NCBI GenBank assembly: GCA_038093515.1
Contig: JBBPSI010000074.1
Coordinates: forward strand, 1-64,000
Direction: 5' to 3'
DNA: 64,000 nt
Source: Butyriboletus loyo
Lineage: Eukaryota > Basidiomycota > Agaricomycetes > Boletales > Boletaceae
Shown: positions 1-14,699 of the stretch, piece after piece
How the letters are laid out: every line of letters begins with the position of its first letter
Position numbering within the stretch: the stretch's first letter is position 1
Program-made: the position numbers and the translations under genes
Notes under the pieces: generated by a model
What the model was told of the DNA's origin: nothing
What the model saw: only the letters and a program-made list of their open reading frames with translations
The model's database searches: none

Positions 1-1704
1 GCGGGTTTATCGATAAGTGGGTGTTGGGGAGCCATTCTGAGCAAGTTCACAAGTGTTCCGATGCTCGTGTTACGAACGTGACTGAATGGTCGTTGGGAGA
101 GCGAGAAGGGTTCGGATTAGGGGCTCTATATTTGGGCCAACCATTCCATTGGCTCTCTCACACTGACATCGAAACAGTAAAACAGAACTCTGATTAAGTG
201 TGAACTTGTTCGACTGTGTATCAGATATCCGAGGAGGTATCGATCCGTGCCCGGGTACGACAAGGGCTAGCGAAGAATTCACGCCTATCGTACTAACCAA
301 ACCCGGAATAATAGACTAGTGATTACATCAAGTAATCGGGGCCGTAGAAAAACTGAGCCCGGGTCACTTTTCACTATGAACGCAACAGGTCCGTCGTGTC
401 GACGAAAAAAAAAGGCAAAGGTTCAACGTTCGCCATCATATTTGGTAGACGGTTTGTCCCACTGGGCCGAACACTTCGTTACTTGATATCGGGTAGAAAT
501 TCAATAACAAGAAAATACCATGGGAGAACAAGTATGGGAAATAGTCATGTTTCCATAACGCCTCCCGGCCCGAGGTGGGTGTTCAAACGTTCGTCCACGA
601 CACGCGGAATGCGGAGACGAGGCCTGGGATAAGGTCTCAGCCACTCCCACCAGGAATGGCAATCGAGTCAGCGTGAAACAAGATCCCATCACAGAAGAGT
701 GTGCAAGGGGAGACCGTGTTCAGACAGGCAGAAGAACTGTGGTAGAGATGCCTTCCCCTTGATAGCTAAAGGGTACCGACAAGTCCGTGGCAAGGAATTT
801 CGGCAACATCACCACAGCCCGGGTCGTTTCAGAGGCACTGGTGAACGTATTCAGAAACTCGCATGCACTAAATATACTGACCTGCAGGCTAGCCTCCTCG
901 AGAATCCGGTGCAGTGTGCTGGACAGCATCCTTGATATTTATCGACAAGACTTACAGCCTTCTCTTGAGCAAAATGTGAACCATATGATATTAGGGCAAA
1001 CAAGAAGCGCGAGATTATTCTAACACCTGTACGCATTCTCACATGAGCGCATGGTTCATGAGGGTCTTACCACGCTACAGGGCCAACTCAGCTACCGTCG
1101 GATCTGAGTTGTCGTGATCTTGAGATGCTGTGCCACGGAGACTGAGGGGATAATTCACGGCTTTGGTGGGCTCATTGCCTCTGAGAAAATAACATGAGCA
1201 GGGCGGACGAAACGTCCAAAACAGGGCGTACCAGCATTCAACTCCGCAAAGCGTTGGCCGACGCGTTCGGAGTGCTTTAGAAACTTGTCTGAGCAGTTAA
1301 GGGCACACTGCTCCTATAAATGGCGTTGGTTTGAATGACGGGATGGGAAGGGAAAAGTTAAACCTCTTTGGAGGACAGCGCCTTGCTCGTGAAATCGTTA
1401 CAACACGAATTGAAACATCTCTCCACGAGACCGGAGTAGAGACGAAGGAAGTCTTGCATCTAAACACCAATGAGGGGGGTCTTGAGAGCGGTATCTTTTC
1501 ATACCTGTTTCTTTTCGATGACCTTTGTCATCTGAGCCTGTTCCGCAGCGTTGAACTGTGAGAAATCCATGCTAAAGCAAAGGTAGTGCGGACGGAAAGA
1601 AAACGAGAAACGAATACGAAGAGGACTTGTCACGCTGTGAACTTGTTGGACTCGCCAGGAGCACGTGCTCGCTTTACCGATCGTGGCGTGGAAGGACTCG
1701 GAGA

Positions 1705-1710
1705 TGACTC
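1705..1710 (+). promoter_or_regulatory. Putative Gcn4/Cpc1-type element TGACTC
   Basis: TGACTC stands about 230 bp upstream of the DAHP synthase start codon. In fungi this is the core binding site of the Gcn4/CpcA bZIP activators of general amino-acid control, whose targets usually include aromatic amino-acid genes. A 6-mer occurs often by chance, so the support is positional plus the fitting function of the downstream gene. Confidence 0.35.
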
Positions 1711-1826
1711 CATCAGAAACTCGACATCGGACGAGTCCGCATCAACTGTTTTTCTCAAGTCTTTTCCACCCTGACCAAGGAGATCCCAACGTCTGGTATT
1801 GATCCCGTCGACGACAGAAAAAGCCC

Positions 1827-1837
1827 TATATATTATA
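1827..1837 (+). promoter_or_regulatory. TATA-like element of the DAHP synthase gene
   Basis: An A/T-only stretch reading TATATATTATA lies about 100 bp upstream of the ATG at 1937, a usual place for a fungal TATA box. No other experimental or comparative support is available. Confidence 0.35.
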
Positions 1838-1936
1838 GTCGTCTTCCAGCGGACAGTAGGTCCCCAACATACTCCCCGTTGATTGTTTTGTCTTCAACAG
1901 ATTAATTCATCACCGCCTTTTTCAGTGGACCTCACT

Positions 1937-3478
<1,542 letters not shown>

Positions 3479-3635
3479 GTAGTGTCGACGATCTAGTGTA
3501 CTCGGGGTTAGGTTTGTGACGTCATCTAATGCAATACCTGTACGATACTACAATACGCGATGGCCATTCTACTCATTTTTCAAACTTTCCGTTGTGGTTC
3601 ATCCAACTTTGGGACGATAGAGTTCGTGTCTGTCA

Positions 3636-4432
3636 ATGTCTGGTATCAACGCTGCTTTGAATACGTGTCGCCGTGCGTTCTCATCTCCAAGGGCGGCACT
3701 GTTGGTGGGTGCAAATTATCGCTCACGGGTTGCGTTGCTGATTGGGTGCAGATCACCTTCCTGGTGCTGTGGATACTGGCAGAGTCTATACGAGGGGATG
3801 AAGGGAGACAGCCTCAGGCTCACCAAGGCAGCCTCGACTTTGCTGCAAATGACCTCGTCAAGTCAATGCTTTCCTTTTCCCTGTGGTTTGTCTGCCGGCA
3901 ACTCCAAGGTGTACGTTCCTTATCGACTATCGTCGTCGGGACCTGTGGTTCCTCTGAATCACACCTCCCAACGTGCAACGTACCCTTTCACGAGCACCGG
4001 CAAGGGTTTCCCACCTCCAGGAGCTGTTCTAATTGCCGAGATCCACATACTCAATCGAGTATAGTCACTTCAACCATTTGCAGCGTGCGACTGACCCTGT
4101 CTATTCTTGTCGTCGCTCTTGTCTACACTCTCCGTGCCTATACGGTATATGCGGCTACAATTCGCTTTTATTTACGGACGCGCTTATCGGGGATGTTCCC
4201 ATAGGATCTCAGGACCCGAGAGTTCGTCGACCCCTTTACTCGGTCCCTCGCTTTCCCTGCGATAGTTCTGGGCATCCTTCTCATTCTGCGAATCATTTTC
4301 TGGAGAAACTTCCCTCCCCCTTTTTGGCATGCGACTGTCCTCCAAGTTCGTGATACGCCCCGAATGGCTGTCGCTTTAGAATGCCAAGCTCACCCTCATG
4401 TCAGTTTGCAGGGTTCTTCATTACTAGGGTAA
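3636..4432 (+). CDS. Possible small membrane protein, exon structure unresolved
   Basis: I do not recognise this gene. An open frame runs from an ATG at 3636 to about 4062. Downstream, two strongly hydrophobic segments can be joined in phase across an intron of about 70 nt: one at about 4066-4149 (core SILVVALVYTL) and one at about 4220-4300 (core AFPAIVLGILLILRIIFW). The second continues in frame to a TAA at 4430-4432. That gives at least two predicted membrane helices near the C-terminus. How the 3636 frame connects to the helices is not settled, so the 5' end is tentative. The segment sits between DAHP synthase and the next membrane-protein gene on the same strand. Confidence 0.3.
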
Positions 4433-4619
4433 GCCAACCTTGAAAGCCTGACCGCGCAGTGTCAGCTGAGTTGTCGATCAACATTCATAAGGATGCGCTT
4501 GTTCGCTCAGTGCCCCCACCCTGCAGTCTCTTGGCTGCGTTCGCTCTTTGCAATTCAATATGGATCTCTCTCGTTGACCTGGTTCGTAGTTCACTACCAT
4601 CTTCAGGCCGCCTAACAGC

Positions 4620-6698
4620 ATGGGTAACTAGATTTATGGACTTCACCCCTTGTCATCCGTCCACCTCACCAACACTGTAATATTTGCTCAATCGTGCCTC
4701 CTACATTCTTTATTGTTTCTATTGGACCCATCGCATCGCATCTTGCATTCATATATTCATCGTTTCGCAGCCGCACTACAAGTATTGCCTTTAATTGAGG
4801 CAGCAAAAGACATCGTAGCAATATTTATTATACAGCGTGAGTAACTGGTCGTTCCTTGATGCTATAATGATCTTATACTTCCGCAGAGTATGGTGCGATC
4901 AGTCAGGGTATTCATACTTCCTTGGCGGCGACCTTTCTAATTACCGTTGATACGTGGAAGTTAATCGAAGCCCCGTATTCCGCATTCCTGGGTTGTCTAA
5001 TCGCCCTCCTTGGATCTGGCGTATTTATTATTTACGGGAAACACACAGACGAGCAACAGACTCAGCGTGATCTCTTTATTTCAGTAAGCTTCTTACTCCG
5101 AGATACTGGTATTTTCTTGGCCGACGTCACATGGACCACAGGCTCGTCGATATTTTACAGTTGCGACCATATATTTGGTGGCATTGGGATATATTGTCGT
5201 GGTCATGACCCAGAACTCCGGGACTAATTCCCCGGACTTGTCCTCCATACGGAGAAAGTTGTCTGGTCTATCTAGGAGTCGTTCCGACTGCCGTGTGCCA
5301 GAATCATCGACTCTCGCTCATGCGCAGACAATCACCAATTACACTCATTTCGACAACGTTCTACTTATCGTGTTTTTTAGCCACGCTAGGTACGATGCCA
5401 ACTTGGACTTTCATAGGGAAGTGTATGCAGATTATTTCCCCAACGTGAGTAGTTGAAACAGTCAAAGCACGTAGAGTCTATTCTTACGATGAGTGATATG
5501 TTTTTAGATCGTTTATGTCGGTCCTGCAAGTCGCGAGGATAAGGGGTTTGCCCATTCCTATGATGTCCTTGTTGACTCGTTTCAATCGGAAGAGGATCTC
5601 AGCGACCCACTCTTTTATAGGATGTCAGGGCGGGTGAGTGCATACCATTATCTGTGCGGGAGTATGCAATTCCTCATGGTAGCAAAGATGGCCCACCATA
5701 TGCTCTACACAGCTTTGCGAGAATATGGCTGTTATGATGGTTATCTTTGGGTGCCTTTCGATACACTCCTTAATATTCCCCGACTCCAGCAATTCGATCA
5801 AAGCTTATTTTGGTATCATTCTCCATGGGGACAGCCCGTTCCGAATCCCGCCCTCGGTGACCCCGCAGCATCCGCGCTGAACATGAGCCGACATGCCCCT
5901 CCTGCGATGATCTCTCCCAATCCATCTATCAATCTCACAGAAACATGGAAGGGTTGGGGCCCTGACTGGTGGTAAGTCACGGCAGATGTGAAAATATCTC
6001 ATGGCTAAATAGGTTGCCTCTCCGATTTTAGGTGGGGGTAAGTTTCACACCGATTATATTATACCTTACTACTGACTATCCTCCTATATAAGTGACCCCC
6101 ACGTGGGCGTGTCCGTATGCATGAATGCCTTCCACAAGGTTCCCGAGGACATGCGTACTCACCTCGCTGAGCTGAACGACGGACAAACGAGGCTTATCGG
6201 TGGCTCCGTGGATACGCTGTACATTCCGGGCCGGCACCGCAAGGCGTTCATGGACGTATTAGCGCTGTTCCTCGAAACCAACTGCTTTCTAGAGATTGCG
6301 ATGCCCACGACCGTCCATCTCGTTGTTCCCACGGGGGAATCAATCCAGTTCGTGGACCATGTGCGTCATTTTACTTTGCCGTTTGCTTCCTTCCCCCCCC
6401 TTCCCTCGTCCCCTCTCGTCCGGGTTGGCGATCGAGTTTTTTGAATGTTATCCTACAGTGGTGGATTTATCAACCCCCGTTCAATGCGTCGTTTGTGAGG
6501 CAGAAGTGGGCCGAAGGCTACGAGGTGGACACGTTTCATACGTTCCACTGGGGCGAACGCGGCGAGGACGGGATCTGGCGGGGCGATCGTCGTCACGTTG
6601 CAGACGTGCGGCATCTCTTGCGAGAATCAGCAAATCGACAGGGTCTCAACGACACGTTTCCTGTGAACCCTGGAGAGGGCCAGTCCTTTTTGACGTGA
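4620..6698 (+). CDS. Uncharacterised protein: N-terminal membrane helices plus a conserved-looking soluble domain
   Basis: Not recognised. Coherent exons are about 4771-4839, 4886-5083, 5144-5453, 5510-5633, 5688-5973, 6092-6360 and 6461-6698. The proposed start is a tiny exon holding only ATG G at 4620-4623, which is in phase with 4771 but uncertain. The N-terminal ~150 residues hold about four hydrophobic helices (e.g. FLGCLIALLGSGVFIIYG and ATIYLVALGYIVVVM). A soluble domain of ~400 residues follows, beginning FDNVLLIVFFSHARYD, then FPNIVYVGPASRE, GYLWVPFDTLLN and FWYHSPWG. The layout of a helix followed by a D-containing, W/Y-rich luminal domain recalls Golgi glycosyltransferases, but I see no diagnostic catalytic motif and make no functional call. 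Splice phases agree at the junctions I checked. Confidence 0.6.
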
Positions 6699-6869
6699 TA
6701 TTGAGCATGTAGCCTCCTTTTCGATAACGTGTAAAACGTCAAGCTCCCAGCACTCGGACTGTCATGCACACGAGCAGTTGGCATTGTCGAGGAAGCCGAG
6801 ATTCATGTAGACAAATATGAAACGACGAGGGATACAGATAACGATACGACATGCCAAGAGAATCAAACT

Positions 6870-8279
6870 TTATGAGAAATGCAGGCGTTCGTGCAGGTAC
6901 CACGACAGTCGAGTCCCATGATTGGCTGTAAAGTTTCGGCATCCAGACACGACCACGTTTGTCAGCGTCTCGTTCGGCGTGGTAGCGTCTGTATAGGCGA
7001 CCCGAGCGCTGAGTGCCTCTACCAAAGCGTCTCCCGACAACTGCTGACATCCAAAGAGCTTGAGCGTCGTCAGCTGTGGAAGACGGACCCGGCAATGACC
7101 ATCGCCGGACCCGGGAACGACCGTCTCAATCGGTTCGGGTTTGAAGAGTTGCACGACCTTGTTGGACATGTCCGATCCGACGATAGAGAATTGCTTCAAG
7201 TGTGACAGTCTATCGAAAACCCATCTAAAGTCCTTTGTGCGCATGTCTGAAAGATCCATGTCCAGAATTTCGAGGGGTGGACGGGAACGTAGGATGAGTT
7301 TTCGAAGACCCATGCCGGTGTGGTAGTCGCTCGAAGGGGACTGGGAAAAGTCGTGGGCTTCGTCGTCGCTGTCGCCATACTCTTCGACGTGGTAGCCATC
7401 CAGAGAGACGTCCATGTTCAAATGACGAAGATGGAGCTCCCGGAGGGCGGGCAGGTGGAGATGTGAGAGGACGCTACGTTGGATGCAGATGATGTCCAAT
7501 AAGAGAGTGTGCAATCGCGGGAGCGTGACGGCGGCGGGCGACGCAGTCAAGATGCCCTCCTCACAGGATACACCATGCAAGTAAAAGTGTTCGAGATGGG
7601 AACAGCGAGCAAGGAAGCTGAGCAGCTCGGGGGAACGGACGGTGTGGGCAAAGGAGGATTCTGTGATGTCGAGAGAGGTGAAGTGGAGTGGGTTGATAAA
7701 GTCTGACGAGGGAAGACTAGAAGCTGCTATTTTCATGGAGACGTGTCGGAACGTGCTTGTTCCGCAAGAGAAGAAGATGTTGTCATCGTCATCTCTTTCG
7801 GCGGCGAAGGGAACCTTGAGGCGGACGTCGAGGTGGTGAAGGACGCGGCGAGGGGCAGACAAGGTGAGATCGGACAGTCTGGTGTGGATTGTACGGCCTT
7901 GAAATGATATTTTGCAATCCATCCAGCGAGATAGATAGGGAAGAAAACAAGACATGATTGGAAGGAGGCGCTCAAAGTCACCGAGCTCGACATCGACGTG
8001 GAAGGGGAGGAGACCTGAGCGAGCGATCCACAGATCTGCCTGGGCCTTGATGGAAGAGATGCGGCGCGAGGATTTGCTGACGATGATGAGCTGCCATGCT
8101 CTGGGGGCAGCGATACAGATGTTCCTCCAGAACTTGCAAACACTACAGATGACAATGGGCGTCAACGGAGCGCTTGACTGAGATGTCGATGCGAATATCT
8201 CGATGAGCAGTTCTGGAGGAAGAGAACGTATCGTTGTGGACGGGAAGAAGGCGGCTGGACAGGGCGTGATGTCGTCCAT
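6870..8279 (-). CDS. F-box protein
   Basis: An intronless gene for 469 residues. The F-box occupies about residues 15-60: IRSLPPELLIEIF, then a run ending with VCKFWRNICIAAPRAW. It would bind Skp1 and act as the substrate adaptor of an SCF ubiquitin ligase. The rest is leucine-rich with repeated hydrophobic/charged periodicity (e.g. LHLPALRELHLRHL and LRKLILRSRPPLEILDM), as in the degenerate leucine-rich repeats of the large basidiomycete F-box expansions. The substrate cannot be inferred. The start lies 195 bp from the divergent ribosomal protein S19 gene, so the two may share a promoter region. A GC-rich coding bias supports this frame over the several overlapping open frames. Confidence 0.85.
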   Translation of the reverse strand: MDDITPCPAAFFPSTTIRSLPPELLIEIFASTSQSSAPLTPIVICSVCKFWRNICIAAPRAWQLIIVSKSSRRISSIKAQADLWIARSGLLPFHVDVELGDFERLLPIMSCFLPYLSRWMDCKISFQGRTIHTRLSDLTLSAPRRVLHHLDVRLKVPFAAERDDDDNIFFSCGTSTFRHVSMKIAASSLPSSDFINPLHFTSLDITESSFAHTVRSPELLSFLARCSHLEHFYLHGVSCEEGILTASPAAVTLPRLHTLLLDIICIQRSVLSHLHLPALRELHLRHLNMDVSLDGYHVEEYGDSDDEAHDFSQSPSSDYHTGMGLRKLILRSRPPLEILDMDLSDMRTKDFRWVFDRLSHLKQFSIVGSDMSNKVVQLFKPEPIETVVPGSGDGHCRVRLPQLTTLKLFGCQQLSGDALVEALSARVAYTDATTPNETLTNVVVSGCRNFTANHGTRLSWYLHERLHFS

Positions 8280-8474
8280 GGTGGTTCAGTTCAGCTCAGC
8301 TCAAGTGGCCGGTCCGGGCAGAGGGCAGCCGAACGGCACTGGCGCGCCGACCACATGCACTGACTAAGCAGCAAACTACACAGACGTCGGTGGCTGAGTT
8401 CAAACTCTAATTACCTTGTACACACACGCCACCGCTGTGCTCGACGCATATCCTCATCCCCGCCGTTTCTCATC

Positions 8475-9070
8475 ATGCCAGGCGTAAGAGACATCAGGTG
8501 CGCTTTCAGAAAATTTCATTCACCTTCGCGGTTGACCTTACCCTCGCCCTGATCAGCGCAGAAGCCTTCATCTCAGCATACGCATCCCATCTCAAACGCT
8601 CTGGCAAGCTAGAGGTGCCAACATGGGTCGACCTCGTCAAAACTGGGGCTTTCAAAGAGCTTGCACCTTATGACCCCGACTGGTACTATGTTCGTGCAGG
8701 TAATCATCTCAAACACATCGAAATGTCCCCCACTCAAATGTCACCACCTGGAACTGTAGCTTCCCTTGCACGGCACATTTACCTTCGCAAAGACGTTGGC
8801 ATCGGCAAGCTTGTAAAACTTCACGGTGGCCGCAACAGACGTGGTAACCGTCCTTCACACCATGCCCACGCCTCTGCTTCCGTCCAACGCAAGATCTGCC
8901 AGTCCCTGGAAAAGATCGGTGTTCTGGAGCAGACCGATAACGGTGGCCGGAGAATTAGCCAGGACGGTCAACGCGACTTGGACCGAATCGCAACTGCTGT
9001 TGTCGAGGCTACAAAAGAAGATGAGGATGAGGAAGAAGAAGAAGAGGCTGAGGAGGAAGACGACGAATAA
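8475..9070 (+). CDS. RPS19: 40S ribosomal protein eS19
   Basis: A component of the small ribosomal subunit head, needed for 18S rRNA maturation. Three exons, 8475-8497, 8557-8699 and 8760-9070, give 158 residues. The protein starts MPGVRDIS and continues with the diagnostic AYASHLKRSGKLEVP, WVDLVKTG, DPDWYYVRAAS and ARHIYLR segments. Further on come GRNRRGNRPSHH, the C-terminal VQRKICQSLEKIG and QDGQRDLDRIA. The first intron interrupts the codon after the seventh residue, the early position usual for ribosomal protein genes. The last ~20 residues are almost entirely Glu/Asp, an acidic tail longer than that of typical eS19. Transcription probably diverges from the F-box gene. Confidence 0.96.
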
Positions 9071-9704
9071 GTGTATTGTCATCCCCCGCATATCCCGGTT
9101 CTCCGCATGCTGCTGCCATGGTCGCCTATGATTGTTGATCTTATGATGATATGGTATGATGCATGCAAAATACAGCATTCCATTGCTCCTCTGATTCCCG
9201 TGCTGACACCTGACTTAATACCCGACCGTATGAGCCCTAGGGCCACGACAGAGATTGCATCCAGGTGTTCCGATTTAAATCCTGGGATCCTTCTCGATTA
9301 GGCTTCTGGTGATCGCTTTATGTGTAAATGCATACCTTTAGTGCTAAATGACCCAAGTCTTGATAATCGGAAAAACTTGGATGCTGTGCAGCTAAGTGGG
9401 GTTCCCACGGAGAATCCCGGGGTTGCGCTCTCGCTTGCGTTGGACGAACACGGTTTGAGCAGTGGCAGTGCTACGCCAGCGCTCTCGTGACGCTCTTGTG
9501 GTACGATAACGATAACTTATCGGATTTATCGACGGCCGATTAGGAAGAAGACTGACTCAGGGGGTAACTTATGTAAATAAGCAAGTTAGTTCACGCGGCA
9601 ACGTCAGTGAAACAGACTGAATTTGTCTTGCCTTGGATCTAGACCTACTCATGTAGCCAGATTATAAAGAGCGTACCCGCCCCTCCCCGACTCACACCCA
9701 AACC
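9071..9704. other. Intergenic region upstream of the decarboxylase
   Basis: I see no gene. At 9661-9668 there is ATTATAAA, a TATA-box candidate about 40 bp before the decarboxylase start at 9705. A short run near 9505-9540 repeats CGATAA/TTATCG motifs in both orientations (GATA-like cores), which might bind GATA factors; this is only a sequence resemblance. Confidence 0.4.
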
Positions 9705-12268
<2,564 letters not shown>

Positions 12269-12544
12269 ATCCGCTGTGACGCTTTTCTTCCACCCTGCGT
12301 GTCGACCGAGGGCTGTATGAGTAGCGGTTGTGTAATTGTCTTTGGAACGAGTACTTGTTGTGTATACTATTGTGTTCACGTGACTGACGCGCTCGTAAGC
12401 TGCCGAACGTTGCAAGTTGACTTTTGGTTGATCTCGCGTCGGCATCCGTACTTTTGGTCTCGACGAGGACGTCTGTTGAACCCGACGACTTTCCTCACCT
12501 GCTGACTGTTGCATTGAACTACCTTTCGGCTGAGCACCGGCATC
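12269..12544. other. Short intergenic region between decarboxylase and kinase genes
   Basis: It contains the 3' end of the decarboxylase transcript and the promoter of the CK1-like kinase gene. I see no gene or clear regulatory motif. Confidence 0.4.
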
Positions 12545-14396
12545 ATGGTTCACAACTCTGAAGGGATCCCTCGCCGCCTAGGTAATTATTGGTTACATAC
12601 ACAGTTGGGGTCTGGTTATTCTGGTGAGCTAGTACATAGTCCCTTTTCCTTGGCACCATTGCTCAGCAAAAATGATGTAGGTTCGATCTTTAGCGCCAAC
12701 CACGTGCACAGTGGAGATTGGGTTGCACTCAAGGTGCAAGACGTCAATCACGAATGCCCCACTAACCGATATGAGGAATATTTCTATCCGTTGCTACAAG
12801 GCGAAGAAGGAATGCCGAGTCTGTTCGCCTCTGGCGTGCAAGGAAAATGGCACTATCTTGTTATCAGTCTGCTTGGATCAAGCTTAGATAACATATACCG
12901 CAAGAACGACAAGAAGACGTTCGATTTGCGGAGCGTTTGCTCGATTGCTTACCAAGTGGTACTGTGACACCGCCGGACTTTTGCATGGTTCAATCCATTC
13001 ATCATGCTTGATTGTAGATATCACGGCTCCGGACAATGCATCACCGGGAGGTCCTTCATCGTGACATTCAACTTGGAAATTGCGCAATTGGTTGTCCACC
13101 AAACGACGCTCTAATCTACATGATCGACTTTGGATTCTCCAAGCGCTACATCGATCCCATCACTCGCCGTCACATTCCTGATTCGAAGCACAAGAGAGAT
13201 TTTATCGGGAATTACTGGTTCACGTCAGTTGGCGTCCACTGTAAAGGCAAGGGTCAGTGTCCCAGGCTCTTTTGCTGGTTGATACCTCCCCATGAATTAT
13301 ACTGCAGTTCCGTCTCGTCGGGACGACCTTGAAGCTGCTGCACTGATGTTCATTCATCTTCTCACCCCCGGTGGACTTCCGTGGACTCGCAATGGCGTAC
13401 CCAAATCAGACGAGCAGCACATGCGTATAAAGCGTGCCAAAGAATCTGCTCGCCCAGAGGAACTTTGCCGTGGAATGCCCTCAGAGTTTGAAGAATTCTT
13501 GAGGTATTGTCGACGATTGAAATTCGCTGAGCGGCCTGATTATGACCACTGGATGAACGAGTTTCAAGAACTCGCCCGTGAGAACGGGTTTACGGACATT
13601 GACAAGTTTATCTGGCCGCCGCCGCCCCAACAGGTACGGTTGATTGCATGATACGATTTTATTTCGGATGAAAGAATATCCATCCTAGGCAAAACCGGTC
13701 CCACAGAAAGCGCCTAAACGACCTACATGTACCAAATCAGAAATGGAAGATGTACTCCAGGGTCTCGCCAAGCTGGAGCTCCATCACCGGCCAGCCCTCG
13801 CTGACCAGACGAATGCACCCACTCCAAATACACAGGCAGCGAAGCCAAACGATGGGAAGGGGGGCGATGTCAATTGTCTCGCTGACGATTCCATCGGAGA
13901 CCGCCGAACTCGAGAGCAACCGAGGGGCTTGCCACGTATCCCTGTGCGCATCAAGAAATCGGAACGACTCGCACAACTACGGGTGGCGGTGTCGAAATCT
14001 ACAGACAACACCGCCCTGTCAAAGATCGTGGCAGAATTTGTGGCAGTCCTCAAAGAGACTGGCACGTCGAGAGCGTTGACTATAGAAGGTTTCTGCTTCT
14101 TGGACGCCTTGCACAAGCAACTCGGTGACCCGGCAGTGGTCGTACAACCGATTCGGACATCGCGAACTCGGAGTACTAATCTAGATCAGGGTGCCGACAC
14201 TCAGCCTGCCTATGTGAAACTGAACCTGTTTGCGAGGTTGAAACGAGAGGTGGCAAGGGCAGTAGACAGTAAAGCACTTGCTCGGATGGTAGCAGACTTT
14301 GGGGCTGTGACGAACAGGAGCAGTAGCCGTACGATTACCAAGGACGGTCTTGCTTTCCTAGAGGGTCTAGCAACACGATTGCAAGCACTGAGCTGA
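12545..14396 (+). CDS. Divergent casein kinase 1-like protein with duplicated C-terminal repeat
   Basis: Five exons, 12545-12623, 12681-12958, 13018-13252, 13308-13633 and 13689-14396, give 541 residues. The kinase domain (about residues 10-290) has a glycine loop LGSGYSGSIF, the ATP-lysine in WVALKVQ, IDFGFSKRY in place of the CK1 IDFGLAKKY, and SRRDDLEA, a CK1 signature. The catalytic loop reads HRDIQLGN: the usual HRDIKPxN lysine is glutamine, so phosphotransfer may be weak or altered. The family SIN/APE-like region is also changed (GNYWFTSVGVH). The ~240-residue C-terminus is unlike ordinary CK1 tails and holds two related ~55-residue units, from LAQLRVAVSKSTDNTALSKI and from FARLKREVARAVDSKALARM. 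Function beyond a kinase fold is unknown. Confidence 0.85.
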
Positions 14397-14699
14397 CTTT
14401 GTTCTAGTATCTACAATGTTGTAGGATGACATAAATGCACGTTGTTCGGGTCGCTGGCCGTGATAAAATAAAACGAGCTAGCACCGGTACGATTGCTCCA
14501 ACGTTTTCACCCGTCAAGCCGTTGCTTTGGTTGCTAGCGTTGAGTAGTTCTTTTTTTTTTGGACAAGCGTGGATATCATTATGCAGCGACTACACAATGT
14601 ACGCTAAGGCGGTTGTACTAGTAACCGGTCCGTTGAGTAGTCTTCACATACATCCCACGTGCCCGGCCAAATCCGGTTCGTCTATTTGTCCCCAATAAA
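14397..14699. other. Intergenic region upstream of the desaturase
   Basis: No gene seen. It holds the kinase 3' end and desaturase promoter, including two nearly identical GTTGAGTAG words about 94 bp apart, without a known meaning. Confidence 0.35.

Larger units (their letters stand above)
1..1936. other. Intergenic region, no supported gene
   Basis: I see no convincing coding region. Open frames are at most about 80 codons, overlap on both strands, show no recognisable family and have no coherent splice pattern. The last ~250 bases are presumably the promoter of the DAHP synthase gene and carry a TGACTC site and a TATA-like stretch, listed separately. Confidence 0.5.

Noticed and set aside
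1..1800. Several 60-80-codon frames as possible small genes
   Set aside because: They overlap on both strands, show no splice logic or family likeness, and are what chance would give.
8498..9070. A longer S19 reading frame beginning at 8498
   Set aside because: Its first residues are intron sequence; the canonical MPGV start at 8475 and splice sites fit the family.
12545..14396. That the kinase and its long C-terminal tail are two genes
   Set aside because: Exon 4 to exon 5 (13633/13689) join in phase and the tail frame is open without a start of its own at the junction.
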